Below are positions 1-8,941 of a stretch of DNA of 35,334 bases, piece by piece (the stretch's first letter is position 1; each line of letters opens with the position of its first letter). Below the pieces are notes generated by a model. That model ran no database searches. It was not told where the DNA came from and saw nothing but the letters and a program-made list of their open reading frames with translations. The DNA is taken from assembly GCA_012799975.1 (NCBI GenBank), contig JAAZKF010000035.1, positions 1 through 35,334 on the forward strand, in the 5' to 3' direction. The DNA is from Burkholderiales bacterium. Its GTDB lineage: Bacteria; Vulcanimicrobiota; Xenobia; Xenobiales; Xenobiaceae. The translations under genes were made by a program, and so were the position numbers.

Positions 1-261
1 CCCTCCGCGGCCTGGGGCTACCATCAACAGCCGCCCATACACCCCCTCAGCCGGGCTCGGGAGGCCCCTGTCCCACCCGGAGGACTCCCTGCGCGCCGTT
101 GCCAGGGTCCAGGCGGCGGATTCAGGCAGATCTAGCTTTGTTTGACACCACCGGGGGCGTGTGATATCCTGGCCGCGCCGGTGGCTCCGGCACGCTGCCC
201 GCCTCCGGCGACCCGCAGCCCAACTCCCCAGGAAGCGACCGCCTCCCAAAGCGAGAGAAGC

Positions 262-567
262 ATGAACCACAAGGCAAAGCTCCTCCGCACCTTCCTCGAA
301 CGTCACCAAGACCAGGGCACGTACCTGTGCTTCGACTACGTCGAAGGTCGGATCATCGACTTCGACAGCGATTATGTCCTGGTCCGCTCCTGTGGCGAAG
401 AGTCCGAGCAGCCCTTTGACGTGCTGATCCGCCTGGACCAGGTGACCTGCATCTATCCTGCCGAAGACAAGCTGGTCGAAGACGAGAAACTCCGCAAGCT
501 CGGGGAGATCTACGGCAAGCGCCCGGAGCCCAATCCAGGCGAGCCCGAGCCTCGCAGCGAAGGATAG
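262..567 (+). CDS. Small conserved-type hypothetical protein (about 101 aa), possibly Sm/SH3-like beta fold
   Basis: Internal ATG at 262 preceded by a purine-rich GAGAGAAG; translation MNHKAKLLRTFLERHQDQGTYLCFDYVEGRIIDFDSDYVLVR... The supplied ORF start at 142 looks non-coding upstream of this Met. Confidence 0.6.
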   Translation: MNHKAKLLRTFLERHQDQGTYLCFDYVEGRIIDFDSDYVLVRSCGEESEQPFDVLIRLDQVTCIYPAEDKLVEDEKLRKLGEIYGKRPEPNPGEPEPRSEG

Positions 568-585
568 TCCCCCAGGACGAGAGGT

Positions 586-621
586 CCGCAAGTCCAAGAC
601 CCTGAATCCGGTGACTTGCGG
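586..621. terminator. Perfect 9-bp inverted repeat (CCGCAAGTC / GACTTGCGG, 18-nt loop), possible terminator of the upstream gene
   Basis: CCGCAAGTC at 586-594 and GACTTGCGG at 613-621, followed by GCTTCTTGCCGTTTT; the T-tract is not contiguous. Confidence 0.35.
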
Positions 622-714
622 GCTTCTTGCCGTTTTGGGTAGAGAAGGGGTTGGGCTTGAGCGTCGAAAGGCCCCGGAATCATCCAGGCAGTGTGACGGA
701 GGCCCGGAATTCCT

Positions 715-1725
715 GTGACATCCTTTGATTTGTGGCGGTGGGGCCTCTTCCATGTCTTCATCCTGGGCATGCTGGCCCTGGACCTGGGAGTCTTCAATCG
801 CAAGGCCCACACCGTCAAGATCCGCGAGGCCCTGACCTGGAGCGCCGTCTGGATCATCCTGGCTCTGCTCTTCTGCGCCAGGATCTACTACTTCGAGTCT
901 CATGACCTGGCCATGAAGTGGCTGACCGCCTACGTCGTCGAGAAGTCCCTGTCGGTGGACAACATCTTCGTCTTCGTCCTGATCTTCAGCTACTTCCGCG
1001 TCCCCTCTGAATACCAGCACCGGGTGCTCTACTGGGGCATCCTCGGCGCGGTCCTCATGCGGGCCTTCCTGATCGCCTTCAGCGTCACGCTGGTACACAT
1101 GTTTTCCTGGGTGATGTACTTATTTGGGCTCTTCCTGGTGGTTTCCGGTTTGAAGTTCGCCTTTCAGGACGAGGAGGGCGTCCATCCCGAACGCAACCCG
1201 ATCTTCCGGGCCGCTCGCCGCTATCTTCGGGTCACTCCGGACTACGTGGGGGCTTCCTTCCTGACTCGGATCGACTCCCGATGGTATGCCACGCCGCTCT
1301 TCCTGGTGCTGGTGGTCGTCGAGTCCACCGATCTGCTCTTCGCCATCGACTCCATCCCGGCGGTCATCGCCGTGACGAAGGACCCCTTCACCGTCTACAC
1401 CTCCAACATCATGGCCATCCTGGGGTTGCGCGCGTTGTACTTCGCCTTGGCCGGGGTGATGGAAAAATTCCATTACCTGAAGTTCGGCCTGTCGCTGATC
1501 CTGGTCTTCATCGGAGTCAAGATGATCCTGGAGGAAGGGGCGCACCATTGGCATCCGGCTGGCGATTGGGAAATGCCGATCCTGTGGTCCCTGGGCCTGA
1601 TCCTGGGGACGCTTGTCACCACCATCGGGGCTTCCTTGATTTTCCCCAAGCGAGTTGCGGCCAGTGTGCCCGCCCTGCCCGAGCCCGGCGCGGCGGATCC
1701 CGAAACATTGATCGAGATCCAATAA
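715..1725 (+). CDS. TerC/Alx family integral membrane protein
   Basis: GTG start; EKSLSVDNIFVFVLIFSYF and VVVESTDLLFAIDSIPAVIAVTKDPFTVYTSNIMAILGLRALYFAL are hallmark TerC motifs; multi-TM. Confidence 0.93.
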   Translation: MTSFDLWRWGLFHVFILGMLALDLGVFNRKAHTVKIREALTWSAVWIILALLFCARIYYFESHDLAMKWLTAYVVEKSLSVDNIFVFVLIFSYFRVPSEYQHRVLYWGILGAVLMRAFLIAFSVTLVHMFSWVMYLFGLFLVVSGLKFAFQDEEGVHPERNPIFRAARRYLRVTPDYVGASFLTRIDSRWYATPLFLVLVVVESTDLLFAIDSIPAVIAVTKDPFTVYTSNIMAILGLRALYFALAGVMEKFHYLKFGLSLILVFIGVKMILEEGAHHWHPAGDWEMPILWSLGLILGTLVTTIGASLIFPKRVAASVPALPEPGAADPETLIEIQ

Positions 1726-1797
1726 AGGGCATGAAACCCATCACCACCCCTTGGCCAGAAGGGAATCCAGCCGAGATGCGGGAACTGGCATGTCGCC

Positions 1798-3774
1798 TTG
1801 CTTGAAATCGCTTGCCCCTCCTGCGGCGACGCCATCCGCTTTCGCTCCGAAAGCTCGGTCTACTCGACCTGTCCTTCATGCCGTTCCCTGCTGGTCCGCC
1901 ATGACGTGAACGTCGAGCTGCTGGGGAAGGTAGCCGACCTGCAGCCCGACGGAACTCCCATCCAGATCGGGACCTCCGGGGTCTTCAACGGGGCGGCCTT
2001 CGAGGTGCTGGGACGGATCCAGATCCTCCACCCCGAAGGCTACTGGAACGAGTGGTTCCTTCTTTTCCAGGATGGCTCCCACGGCTGGCTGGGCGAGGCC
2101 ATGGGCGAGTACTTCGTCTCGTCCTTGGCCCAGATCGAGCCCCAGGCCATACCGGACTTCGCCGACCTGCATGTGGGCAAGGCAATGCTCGTCGGCTCGC
2201 GCGAGCTGGTCGTGACCAACCTGGCCCAGGCCCGGGCTGTCTCCTTCCAGGGCGAGCTGCCCTTCGTGATGAGCACGGAATACGAGCTTCCCTATGCGGA
2301 CTTCCGCTCCTCAGGACGGACGGGGGCCACCCTGGACTACTCCGAAGAGCAGCCCCTCCTCTTCGTGGGCTCCTTCCTGGACTTCGAAGAGCTGCAATTC
2401 AGGGGGCTGCGTGACCCTGAGGAGATGGTCGAGCAGCGCTCGGCTGCCCAAGCCAAGGTACTGCGCTGCCCCAACTGTGGAGCTCCCCACGAGCTGGCCG
2501 GAGGCCCCCGCAGCCAAACCCTGGCCTGCCCCTTCTGCGACGCCGGGATCGACCTGACCGACCCCAACTACGGCCTTCTGTGGAAGATCCAGAAGGCCCC
2601 CAAGGAGGAGCCGGATATCCCCCTGGGCAGCAAGGGAAACCTGGACGGTGCGGTCTGGGAATGCCTGGGCTTCCAACGCCGCTTCGTGCGCATCGAGGGC
2701 ATCGACTACTACTGGAGCGAGTACGTCTGCTACAACCGGGAACGAGGCTACCGTTACCTGGTGGAGTCTTCGGGCCACTGGACCTGGGTAGCTCCCTTGC
2801 ACAAGCTGCCGACGGGCTCGGACGGACGGCCGGTACACGGCTGGCCCCCCCGGGACTTCCTGGTGCTGAACGGGAAGAAGTTCAAACACTTCCAGTCCGC
2901 TACCGGGCAGGTCTCCTACGTGAAAGGAGAATTCCCCTGGCGGGTCAAGGTGGAGGACTCCGCCGGGCTGCATGACTATGTCTGCCCGCCCCAGATCCTC
3001 TCGGCCGAGGTCACCGCCGACGGGATGACCTGGTCGCTGGGTCGTTACCTGGAACCTGAAGAGGTCTGGAGCGCCTTCGAACTTTCCGGGAATCCGCCCG
3101 TACGCAGCGGCGTCGGAGCCAACCAGCCCTCCCCCCTGGCCGATACTCTGCGCACGGCCTGGATGCAGTATGCGGTCTTCTTCCTGGTCGGCTTCCTGAT
3201 AATGATCGGCTTCTCGATCCTTTCGGCGCGAGCCCCCGTCCTGGTCCAGGAATTCGTGACCGTGCAGGGTGAGGAACCCAGCGTGGTGACCCGTCCCTTC
3301 GAACTGGAGGGGCGGACCTCGAACCTGGTGATCCGCCTCCAGACGGATCTCGACAACCGCTGGGCCTACTTCGACATGGCCCTGATCAACGAAAAGACCC
3401 GCGAGGCCAGGATCTTCTCGCAGAGCGTCAGCTACTACCACGGTTCTTCAGGAGGCGAGAGCTGGCGGGAGGGCAACAGGACCGAGGATGTGACGGTCCC
3501 CTCGGTCCCCTCCGGCACCTACATCCTTCGGATCGAGCCCCAGACCGGCACGGGGAACACGCCCGAAAACCTCTCAGCCAAGGACTCCAATGCCGGTCAG
3601 CCGGTCCTGCAATACAAAATCTTCCTGACCCGGGATGTTCCCTCCTGGGGCTATATGTGGTTCCTGATGCTCGTACTGGCGATCTACCCCATCTTTATCT
3701 TGATCCGCTGCGGGTCCTTCGAACAGAAGCGCTGGATGGAGAGCGACCACCCCCCCGGGGAATCCTCGGATTAG
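1798..3774 (+). CDS. DUF4178 domain protein with two zinc ribbons, two DUF4178-like units and C-terminal TM segments
   Basis: CPSC..CPSC and CPNC..CPFC ribbons; LGKVADLQPDGTPIQIGTSGVFNGAAFEVLGRIQ...WNEWFLLFQDGSHGWLGEAMGEYFVS resembles DUF4178, and GSKGNLDGAVWECLGFQRR...YYWSEYVCYNRERGYRYLVESSGHWTWV looks like a second copy. TTG start is tentative. Confidence 0.8.
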   Translation: MLEIACPSCGDAIRFRSESSVYSTCPSCRSLLVRHDVNVELLGKVADLQPDGTPIQIGTSGVFNGAAFEVLGRIQILHPEGYWNEWFLLFQDGSHGWLGEAMGEYFVSSLAQIEPQAIPDFADLHVGKAMLVGSRELVVTNLAQARAVSFQGELPFVMSTEYELPYADFRSSGRTGATLDYSEEQPLLFVGSFLDFEELQFRGLRDPEEMVEQRSAAQAKVLRCPNCGAPHELAGGPRSQTLACPFCDAGIDLTDPNYGLLWKIQKAPKEEPDIPLGSKGNLDGAVWECLGFQRRFVRIEGIDYYWSEYVCYNRERGYRYLVESSGHWTWVAPLHKLPTGSDGRPVHGWPPRDFLVLNGKKFKHFQSATGQVSYVKGEFPWRVKVEDSAGLHDYVCPPQILSAEVTADGMTWSLGRYLEPEEVWSAFELSGNPPVRSGVGANQPSPLADTLRTAWMQYAVFFLVGFLIMIGFSILSARAPVLVQEFVTVQGEEPSVVTRPFELEGRTSNLVIRLQTDLDNRWAYFDMALINEKTREARIFSQSVSYYHGSSGGESWREGNRTEDVTVPSVPSGTYILRIEPQTGTGNTPENLSAKDSNAGQPVLQYKIFLTRDVPSWGYMWFLMLVLAIYPIFILIRCGSFEQKRWMESDHPPGESSD

Positions 3775-3792
3775 TCTGGTACGGAGACGAAC

Positions 3793-3966
3793 ATGAAATT
3801 CTGGTACGGAATCCTGGGAACCGCCGCCTTGGCCCTGCTCTTCTGGATCCAATTCGTGGGTTGGGCACCGACTCCGGTCGACCAGTTGCCGGATGCCCCC
3901 AAGAACATCCGCAACAACCCGGCTGCCTATCGGAGCTTCTACGCTGTCGGCTTCCACGGCAAGTAG
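3793..3966 (+). CDS. 57-aa small single-TM protein within the DUF4178/SpeE cassette (absent from supplied ORF track)
   Basis: ATG at 3793, TAG at 3964-3966; MKFWYGILGTAALALLFWIQFVGWAPTPVDQLPDAPKNIRNNPAAYRSFYAVGFHGK. Lies 18 bp after the DUF4178 gene and 12 bp before the SpeE-like gene. Confidence 0.75.
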   Translation: MKFWYGILGTAALALLFWIQFVGWAPTPVDQLPDAPKNIRNNPAAYRSFYAVGFHGK

Positions 3967-3978
3967 GCCAGGACTTCG

Positions 3979-5475
3979 ATGCCCCAACTGATCCTGCTGT
4001 CGGTTTTCGTAATCGCGACTTGCGGGCTGGTCTACGAGTTGCTGGCGGGGACCCTGGCCAGCTATCTGTTGGGCGACTCGGTCCTGCAGTTCTCGACGGT
4101 AATCGGGACCTACCTCTTCGCCATGGGGGTGGGATCGTGGTTTTCGAAGTTCGTGGTCCGGGGATTGCTGGCCCGATTCATCCAACTCCAGATCATGGTG
4201 GGTCTGCTGGGCGGCCTCTCAGCTCCCCTGCTCTTCCTGACCTTCGGTCATGCCTCGGCGGGAGCCTTCCGGCTGCTCTTGTACCTGGTGGTCTTCCTGC
4301 TCGGAATGTTGGTCGGCCTGGAGATCCCCCTCATCCTGCGCATCCTGAAGGACCGCCTGGAGTTCCGCGACCTGGTCTCGCAGGTCCTGGCCCTGGACTA
4401 TATCGGCGCCCTCCTGGCCTCAGTCCTCTTCCCGATGGTCCTGGTCCCCTATCTGGGCCTGATCCGGACGGCCTGCTTCTTCGGTCTGATCAACGTGGCC
4501 GTGGCCCTGGTCTTCCTGCACACCATGAGGTCCCAAGTGGCTTCCCGGGCCTGGCTGGGCATCCAGGCCGGTCTGGCAGCACTGGTCCTGGTCGGATGTT
4601 TCGCGGCCTCCGAGCACATCACCCGGCTCTCTGAAGAAGCGCTGTACACCGACGAAATCATCCTGACCCGCGACAGCCCCTACCAGCGGATGGTGCTGAC
4701 GCGCCATCGCGATGACCTGCGCCTGTATCTGAACAACAACCTGCAGTTCTCATCCCAGGACGAATACCGGTATCACGAGGCCCTGGTCCAACCCGCCCTG
4801 GCCAGCGCCCCCAATCCCCGCCGGGTCCTGCTCCTGGGCGGAGGCGACGGCCTGGCGGCCCGCGAGGTCTTGCGCGATCCGCGCGTCCAGTCGATAACCC
4901 TGGTCGATCTGGACCCCGAGATGACCCGAACCTTCGCCACCCACCCGCTTCTGACCAGCCTCAACGAGGGGTCACTGACCTCGCCCCAAGTGCGGGTGGT
5001 CAACCAGGACGCCTTCATCTGGCTGGAAGAGAACCCGGACATCTTCGACGTCATCCTGGTGGACTTCCCCGACCCCAGCAACTTCTCGCTCGGGAAGCTC
5101 TATACCACAACCTTCTACCGCAGGTTGCGCGCCCACCTGGCTCCAGACGGGGCTTGCGCCATCCAGTGCACCTCCCCGATGTTCGCCCGGCGCTCCTTCT
5201 GGTGCATCGTCCAGACCCTGGCCGATGTGGGCTTCCAGGTCCGTCCCTACCACACCTACGTCCCTTCTTTCGGGGAGTGGGGCTTCTGCCTGGCGACGAC
5301 CCGGGAGGTTCCCGTCCCCCAGGCCCGGGGCGAGCGCTACCTGACCCCTGCGACCTGCGCAGCCATGTTCGAATTCCCCGCGGACATCGAATCCCTGCCC
5401 GTCGAAGTCAACCACCTGTACAATCAGGCCCTGGTACGCTACTACGACGCCGAATGGCGGGCCATCATCGAGTGA
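3979..5475 (+). CDS. Polytopic membrane protein with C-terminal spermidine-synthase-like (polyamine aminopropyltransferase) domain
   Basis: N-terminal multi-TM half; NLQFSSQDEYRYHEALVQPAL, RVLLLGGGDGLAAREVL, ITLVDLDPEM, FDVILVDFPDPSNFSLGKLYTTTFYRRL match PAPT motifs. Confidence 0.88.
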   Translation: MPQLILLSVFVIATCGLVYELLAGTLASYLLGDSVLQFSTVIGTYLFAMGVGSWFSKFVVRGLLARFIQLQIMVGLLGGLSAPLLFLTFGHASAGAFRLLLYLVVFLLGMLVGLEIPLILRILKDRLEFRDLVSQVLALDYIGALLASVLFPMVLVPYLGLIRTACFFGLINVAVALVFLHTMRSQVASRAWLGIQAGLAALVLVGCFAASEHITRLSEEALYTDEIILTRDSPYQRMVLTRHRDDLRLYLNNNLQFSSQDEYRYHEALVQPALASAPNPRRVLLLGGGDGLAAREVLRDPRVQSITLVDLDPEMTRTFATHPLLTSLNEGSLTSPQVRVVNQDAFIWLEENPDIFDVILVDFPDPSNFSLGKLYTTTFYRRLRAHLAPDGACAIQCTSPMFARRSFWCIVQTLADVGFQVRPYHTYVPSFGEWGFCLATTREVPVPQARGERYLTPATCAAMFEFPADIESLPVEVNHLYNQALVRYYDAEWRAIIE

Positions 5476-7073
5476 TCGGCCGCCGCGAATTCCTGGCTGG
5501 ACTGGGGATGGGAGGCGCCCTGCTGGCGGCTGCAGGCTGCCGCCGTCGAAAAGACTTTCCGGGTTGCCTGGTGGGCAGCGCTGAACGTCGGGGGCACGGA
5601 CTCTTCGCGCCCCCTCGCAAGCCCCCCGCTCGTCGTGAACGCGTCGCCGTGGCCATCCTGGGAAGCGGCGTGGCCGGCCTGAGTGCAGCCTGGAAACTGG
5701 GACGGGAGGGCATGGATGATTTCCGGGTCCTGGAAGTAGAGGACCAGGCGGGCGGCAACTGCCGATACGCCGAGTATCCCGAATCCAGGGCGCCCTGGGC
5801 CGCCCACTACCTGCCCGTTCCGACCCAGGAGGCCCGAGCCACCCTGGAACTTCTCGATGAGCTGGGCCTGGTGCGAGGTTGGACCCCATCCGGGGACCCG
5901 ATCTACGATGAGCGCCATCTCTGTCACGCCCCGGACGAGCGCCTGTATCAGTTCGGACGTTGGGAGGAAGGGCTCTACCCCCACCTGGGCGCCACCCCCG
6001 ACGACCTGCGCCAGATCCGGGCCTTCTATGCCGAAGTCGAGCGCTGGCAGTCCCGACTCGACAAATCGGGCCGTCGGGCCTTTGCCATCCCCGTCGACCT
6101 GTCTTCTCCGGAAGCCCGGGAACTGGACCTGGTCTCGATGTCCCAGTACCTGACGAGTCAGGGGTGGACCTCGGAAAGACTGCGCTGGCACATCGAGTAT
6201 GGTTGTCGCGACGACTACGGGACGTCGCTGGAGTCGACCTCGGCCTGGGCCGGAATGCACTACTTCGCCAGCCGCTCGCCGGATCGGGCCGGGCCACCCG
6301 GGGCGCTCTTCACCTGGCCGGAGGGGAACGGCTGGCTGCTCCGGGCCATGCTGGAGCGCGTCGGCCCCCGGCTGACCACAGGAACGCTGGTGTACAGAGT
6401 CGCCGAGGCAGGTCGCGGGGTAGAGGTGGACTACCTGGACCAGGCTCGCGGTGAACCGGTGCGCCTGCAAGCCGACCGCGTGGTGTATGCCCTGCCGACC
6501 TTCCAGCGTGCCCGTATCCTGGAAGGCAGTCCTGCCTTCCGAGATTTCACCTTCTGTCCCTGGATCGTAGCCAACCTGGTCCTGGACCGTCCACCCGAAT
6601 CGGGGCATGGTTTTCCCTTGAGCTGGGACAACGTGATCTACGACTCCCCGTCCCTGGGCTACGTCGTGGCCACCCATCAGGACCTGAAATCCCGAACCAC
6701 CGGGCCCACGGTCCTGACCTGGTACCGTTCCTTCGTCGAGGACCCCTCACAGATCCGCTGGGGGTTGCTGAGCAGGACCTGGGAGAGCTTCCGGGACGAG
6801 ATTCTGGCCGACCTGGTCCCGGTGCACCCGGACCTGCCCGAGAAGATCCGGAGACTGGACGTGATGGTCCTGGGCCACGCGATGATCCGCCCCGTTCCGG
6901 GGCTGGTCTGGGGTTCCGAGCGCCGCCGGGCTGCCCTCCCCCAAGGTCGGATCCACTTCGCCCACTCCGATCTGTCGGGAATCTCACTTTTCGAGGAGGC
7001 CCAATATCACGGGGTCCGAGCCGCTCAGGAGGTGCTCCGGGCCGGCGGAGTCTCCTTCGACTCTTCGCTATAG
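5472..7073 (+). CDS. FAD-dependent amine oxidase-like flavoprotein with Tat signal and lipobox
   Basis: GTG start overlaps the upstream stop (GTGA). N-terminus VIGRREFLAGLGMGGALLAAAGC has RRxFL plus a lipobox Cys; AILGSGVAGLSAAWKLGREG...VLEVEDQAGGN is an FAD-binding Rossmann motif. Confidence 0.82.
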   Translation: MIGRREFLAGLGMGGALLAAAGCRRRKDFPGCLVGSAERRGHGLFAPPRKPPARRERVAVAILGSGVAGLSAAWKLGREGMDDFRVLEVEDQAGGNCRYAEYPESRAPWAAHYLPVPTQEARATLELLDELGLVRGWTPSGDPIYDERHLCHAPDERLYQFGRWEEGLYPHLGATPDDLRQIRAFYAEVERWQSRLDKSGRRAFAIPVDLSSPEARELDLVSMSQYLTSQGWTSERLRWHIEYGCRDDYGTSLESTSAWAGMHYFASRSPDRAGPPGALFTWPEGNGWLLRAMLERVGPRLTTGTLVYRVAEAGRGVEVDYLDQARGEPVRLQADRVVYALPTFQRARILEGSPAFRDFTFCPWIVANLVLDRPPESGHGFPLSWDNVIYDSPSLGYVVATHQDLKSRTTGPTVLTWYRSFVEDPSQIRWGLLSRTWESFRDEILADLVPVHPDLPEKIRRLDVMVLGHAMIRPVPGLVWGSERRRAALPQGRIHFAHSDLSGISLFEEAQYHGVRAAQEVLRAGGVSFDSSL

Positions 7074-7208
7074 CAGAATTCGCTCGGACCGCCAGGGACC
7101 AGGGAGGCAGGCACGAAAGAGGCCCCTGGAGTGCAGGCCTGACCATCCTGGCGCCCTGGGACTCCAGTAAGCCCGGAGCGCGGGCATCTGAGGAAGGTGA
7201 AGACACTG

Positions 7209-7469
7209 ATGACTGGTGAATGGGTCGAAGCCCTCAAAACCCTGGTCTGGGCCCTGGTGGCCTCTGTAGCCATGAGCCTGTCCTTGGGACTCCTGATGTT
7301 CGTCTGGGACAAGATGACCCCCCGCATAGACGAATGGGAGGAGCTCAAGAAGGGCAACGTGGCCGTGGCCATCGTGATGGCCGCCGTGATCCTGACCTTC
7401 GGAATCGTGATAGCCTCTGTCCTGCATCAAGGGATCACCATCCAACCCCCGAACCTCGGGATGCCCTGA
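7209..7469 (+). CDS. DUF350-family small membrane protein
   Basis: MTGEWVEALKTLVWALVASVAMSLSLGLLMFVWDKMTPRIDEWEELKKGNVAVAIVMAAVILTFGIVIAS; 'ELKKGNVAVAIVMAAVILTFGIVIAS' is typical of DUF350. AGGAAGG SD upstream; GTG 7197 is the alternative start. Confidence 0.8.
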   Translation: MTGEWVEALKTLVWALVASVAMSLSLGLLMFVWDKMTPRIDEWEELKKGNVAVAIVMAAVILTFGIVIASVLHQGITIQPPNLGMP

Positions 7470-7603
7470 TCTCCGAGATCCACCTGGACCGTAGTCGGAG
7501 GGACCTGCTCGCCGGCGGGTCCTTCTGCGATCCGGCGGAGGAGATACCTGCCGGTCACAGAATGCCCCGCCCCAACTCGGGGGACGACAAGGGAGGCCTA
7601 CCT

Positions 7604-8941
7604 TTGGACAGCATAAGGCTGGATCACGACGAAGTCGTCAAAAAAGTCAGAGAACTGGACATCAAGATCATCCGGCTCCAGTTCACGGATATCCTGGGAG
7701 GCCTGAAGAGCATCGGGATCCCGGGCCGCCACATCGAGACGGCCCTGAACGAAGGCATCATGTTCGACGGTTCCTCGATCGAGGGCTTCGCCCGCATCGA
7801 AGAGTCAGACATGTTGTTGATGCCGGATCCTTCCACCTTCGCAATCCTGCCCTGGAAGCCCGAAAACCACAAGGAAGCGCGCTTGTTGTGCGACGTCCTG
7901 CAACCCGACCGCTCACCCTTCGCAGGCGACCCTCGGGGCTTCTTGCGCCGCATGATCGCGCGGGCCCAGAAGATGGGCGTACGCATGGCTGCAGGCCCTG
8001 AGGCTGAGTTCTTCCTGTTCGAGCGCGAGCCTACTGGAGAGCTGACCACCCGAACGCACGATCAGGCGGGCTATTTCGACCTGACCCCGGTCGACCGCGG
8101 CGAGGAAGCCCGGCGCGACATGGTCACAACGCTGGAAGCCATGGGCTTCGAAGTGGAGGCCTCCCACCACGAGGTGGCCTTCGGCCAACACGAGATCGAT
8201 TTCCACTACGCCGACGCCTTGAAGACGGCCGACCAGGTGGTCACCTTCCGCATGGTGGTCAAGACCGTCGCCCTGAAACACGGACTGCACGCGACCTTCA
8301 TGCCCAAGCCCATCTTCGGGATCAACGGCTCGGGGATGCACGTCAACCAATCCCTGTTCAGCAATGGGCAGAACCTCTTCTTCGACCCCAAAGCGCCCCG
8401 CCAGCTTTCGCAGGAATGCCTGCACTACATCGGAGGCCTGATGCACCACGCCAAGGCCTTCACAGCCTTTACCAATCCCCTGGTCAACTCCTACAAGAGA
8501 CTGGTGCCAGGGTACGAGGCACCCGTGTACGTGTCGTGGGCCGAGAAGAACCGCAGCCCGATGATCCGAATCCCGTCCTCGAGAGGGAAGGGCACCCGGG
8601 TCGAAGTGCGCTCGCCGGATCCATCCTGCAACCCCTACCTGGCCATAGGCCTGATGTTGTGCGCAGGTTTGGATGGCTTGGAGAAGCGGTTGGACCCGGG
8701 GCCTCCCATGACCTGCAACCTCTACGATCTGAGCCCCGAGGAACGGGAGCGCTTGAATATTCCTACCCTGCCGGAGCACCTGATCGACGCCTTGGAGGAG
8801 TTTGAACGCGACGAGGTCCTCAAAGAAGCCATCGGCCCCCATATATGGAACCAGTTCCGCGCCGCCAAAGAGATGGAGTGGGAAAGCTATCGCTGCCAGG
8901 TCCATCCCTGGGAACTGAAGCGCTACCTCTCGATCTACTGA
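7604..8941 (+). CDS. glnA: Type I glutamine synthetase
   Basis: MFDGSSIEGFARIEESDM, GPEAEFFLFE, FGQHEIDF, NPLVNSYKRLVPGYEAPVYVSW, NRSPMIRIP. TTG 7604 follows GGGAGG at 7591 with 7-nt spacing; ATG 7562 is the alternative start. Confidence 0.95.
   Translation: MDSIRLDHDEVVKKVRELDIKIIRLQFTDILGGLKSIGIPGRHIETALNEGIMFDGSSIEGFARIEESDMLLMPDPSTFAILPWKPENHKEARLLCDVLQPDRSPFAGDPRGFLRRMIARAQKMGVRMAAGPEAEFFLFEREPTGELTTRTHDQAGYFDLTPVDRGEEARRDMVTTLEAMGFEVEASHHEVAFGQHEIDFHYADALKTADQVVTFRMVVKTVALKHGLHATFMPKPIFGINGSGMHVNQSLFSNGQNLFFDPKAPRQLSQECLHYIGGLMHHAKAFTAFTNPLVNSYKRLVPGYEAPVYVSWAEKNRSPMIRIPSSRGKGTRVEVRSPDPSCNPYLAIGLMLCAGLDGLEKRLDPGPPMTCNLYDLSPEERERLNIPTLPEHLIDALEEFERDEVLKEAIGPHIWNQFRAAKEMEWESYRCQVHPWELKRYLSIY

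Noticed and set aside
1-135. Open frame from the left edge (PSAAWGYHQQPPIHPLSRAREAPVPPGG...) ending at TAG 133-135
   Set aside because: Could be the tail of an upstream gene but too short and compositionally ambiguous to call.
1120-1722. Long antisense ORFs (e.g. 1120-1722 minus, 2311-3441 minus, 4972-6297 minus, 5442-6677 minus)
   Set aside because: High-GC shadow ORFs opposite confidently identified genes; low-complexity R/G/P/Q/H-rich translations with no recognisable domain.
7604-8941. Glutamine synthetase as a gamma-glutamylpolyamine synthetase belonging to the polyamine-type cassette
   Set aside because: Motifs (MFDGSSIEGFARIEESDM, NSYKRLVPGYEAPVYVSW, NRSPMIRIP) read as ordinary type I GlnA; adjacency alone is weak.
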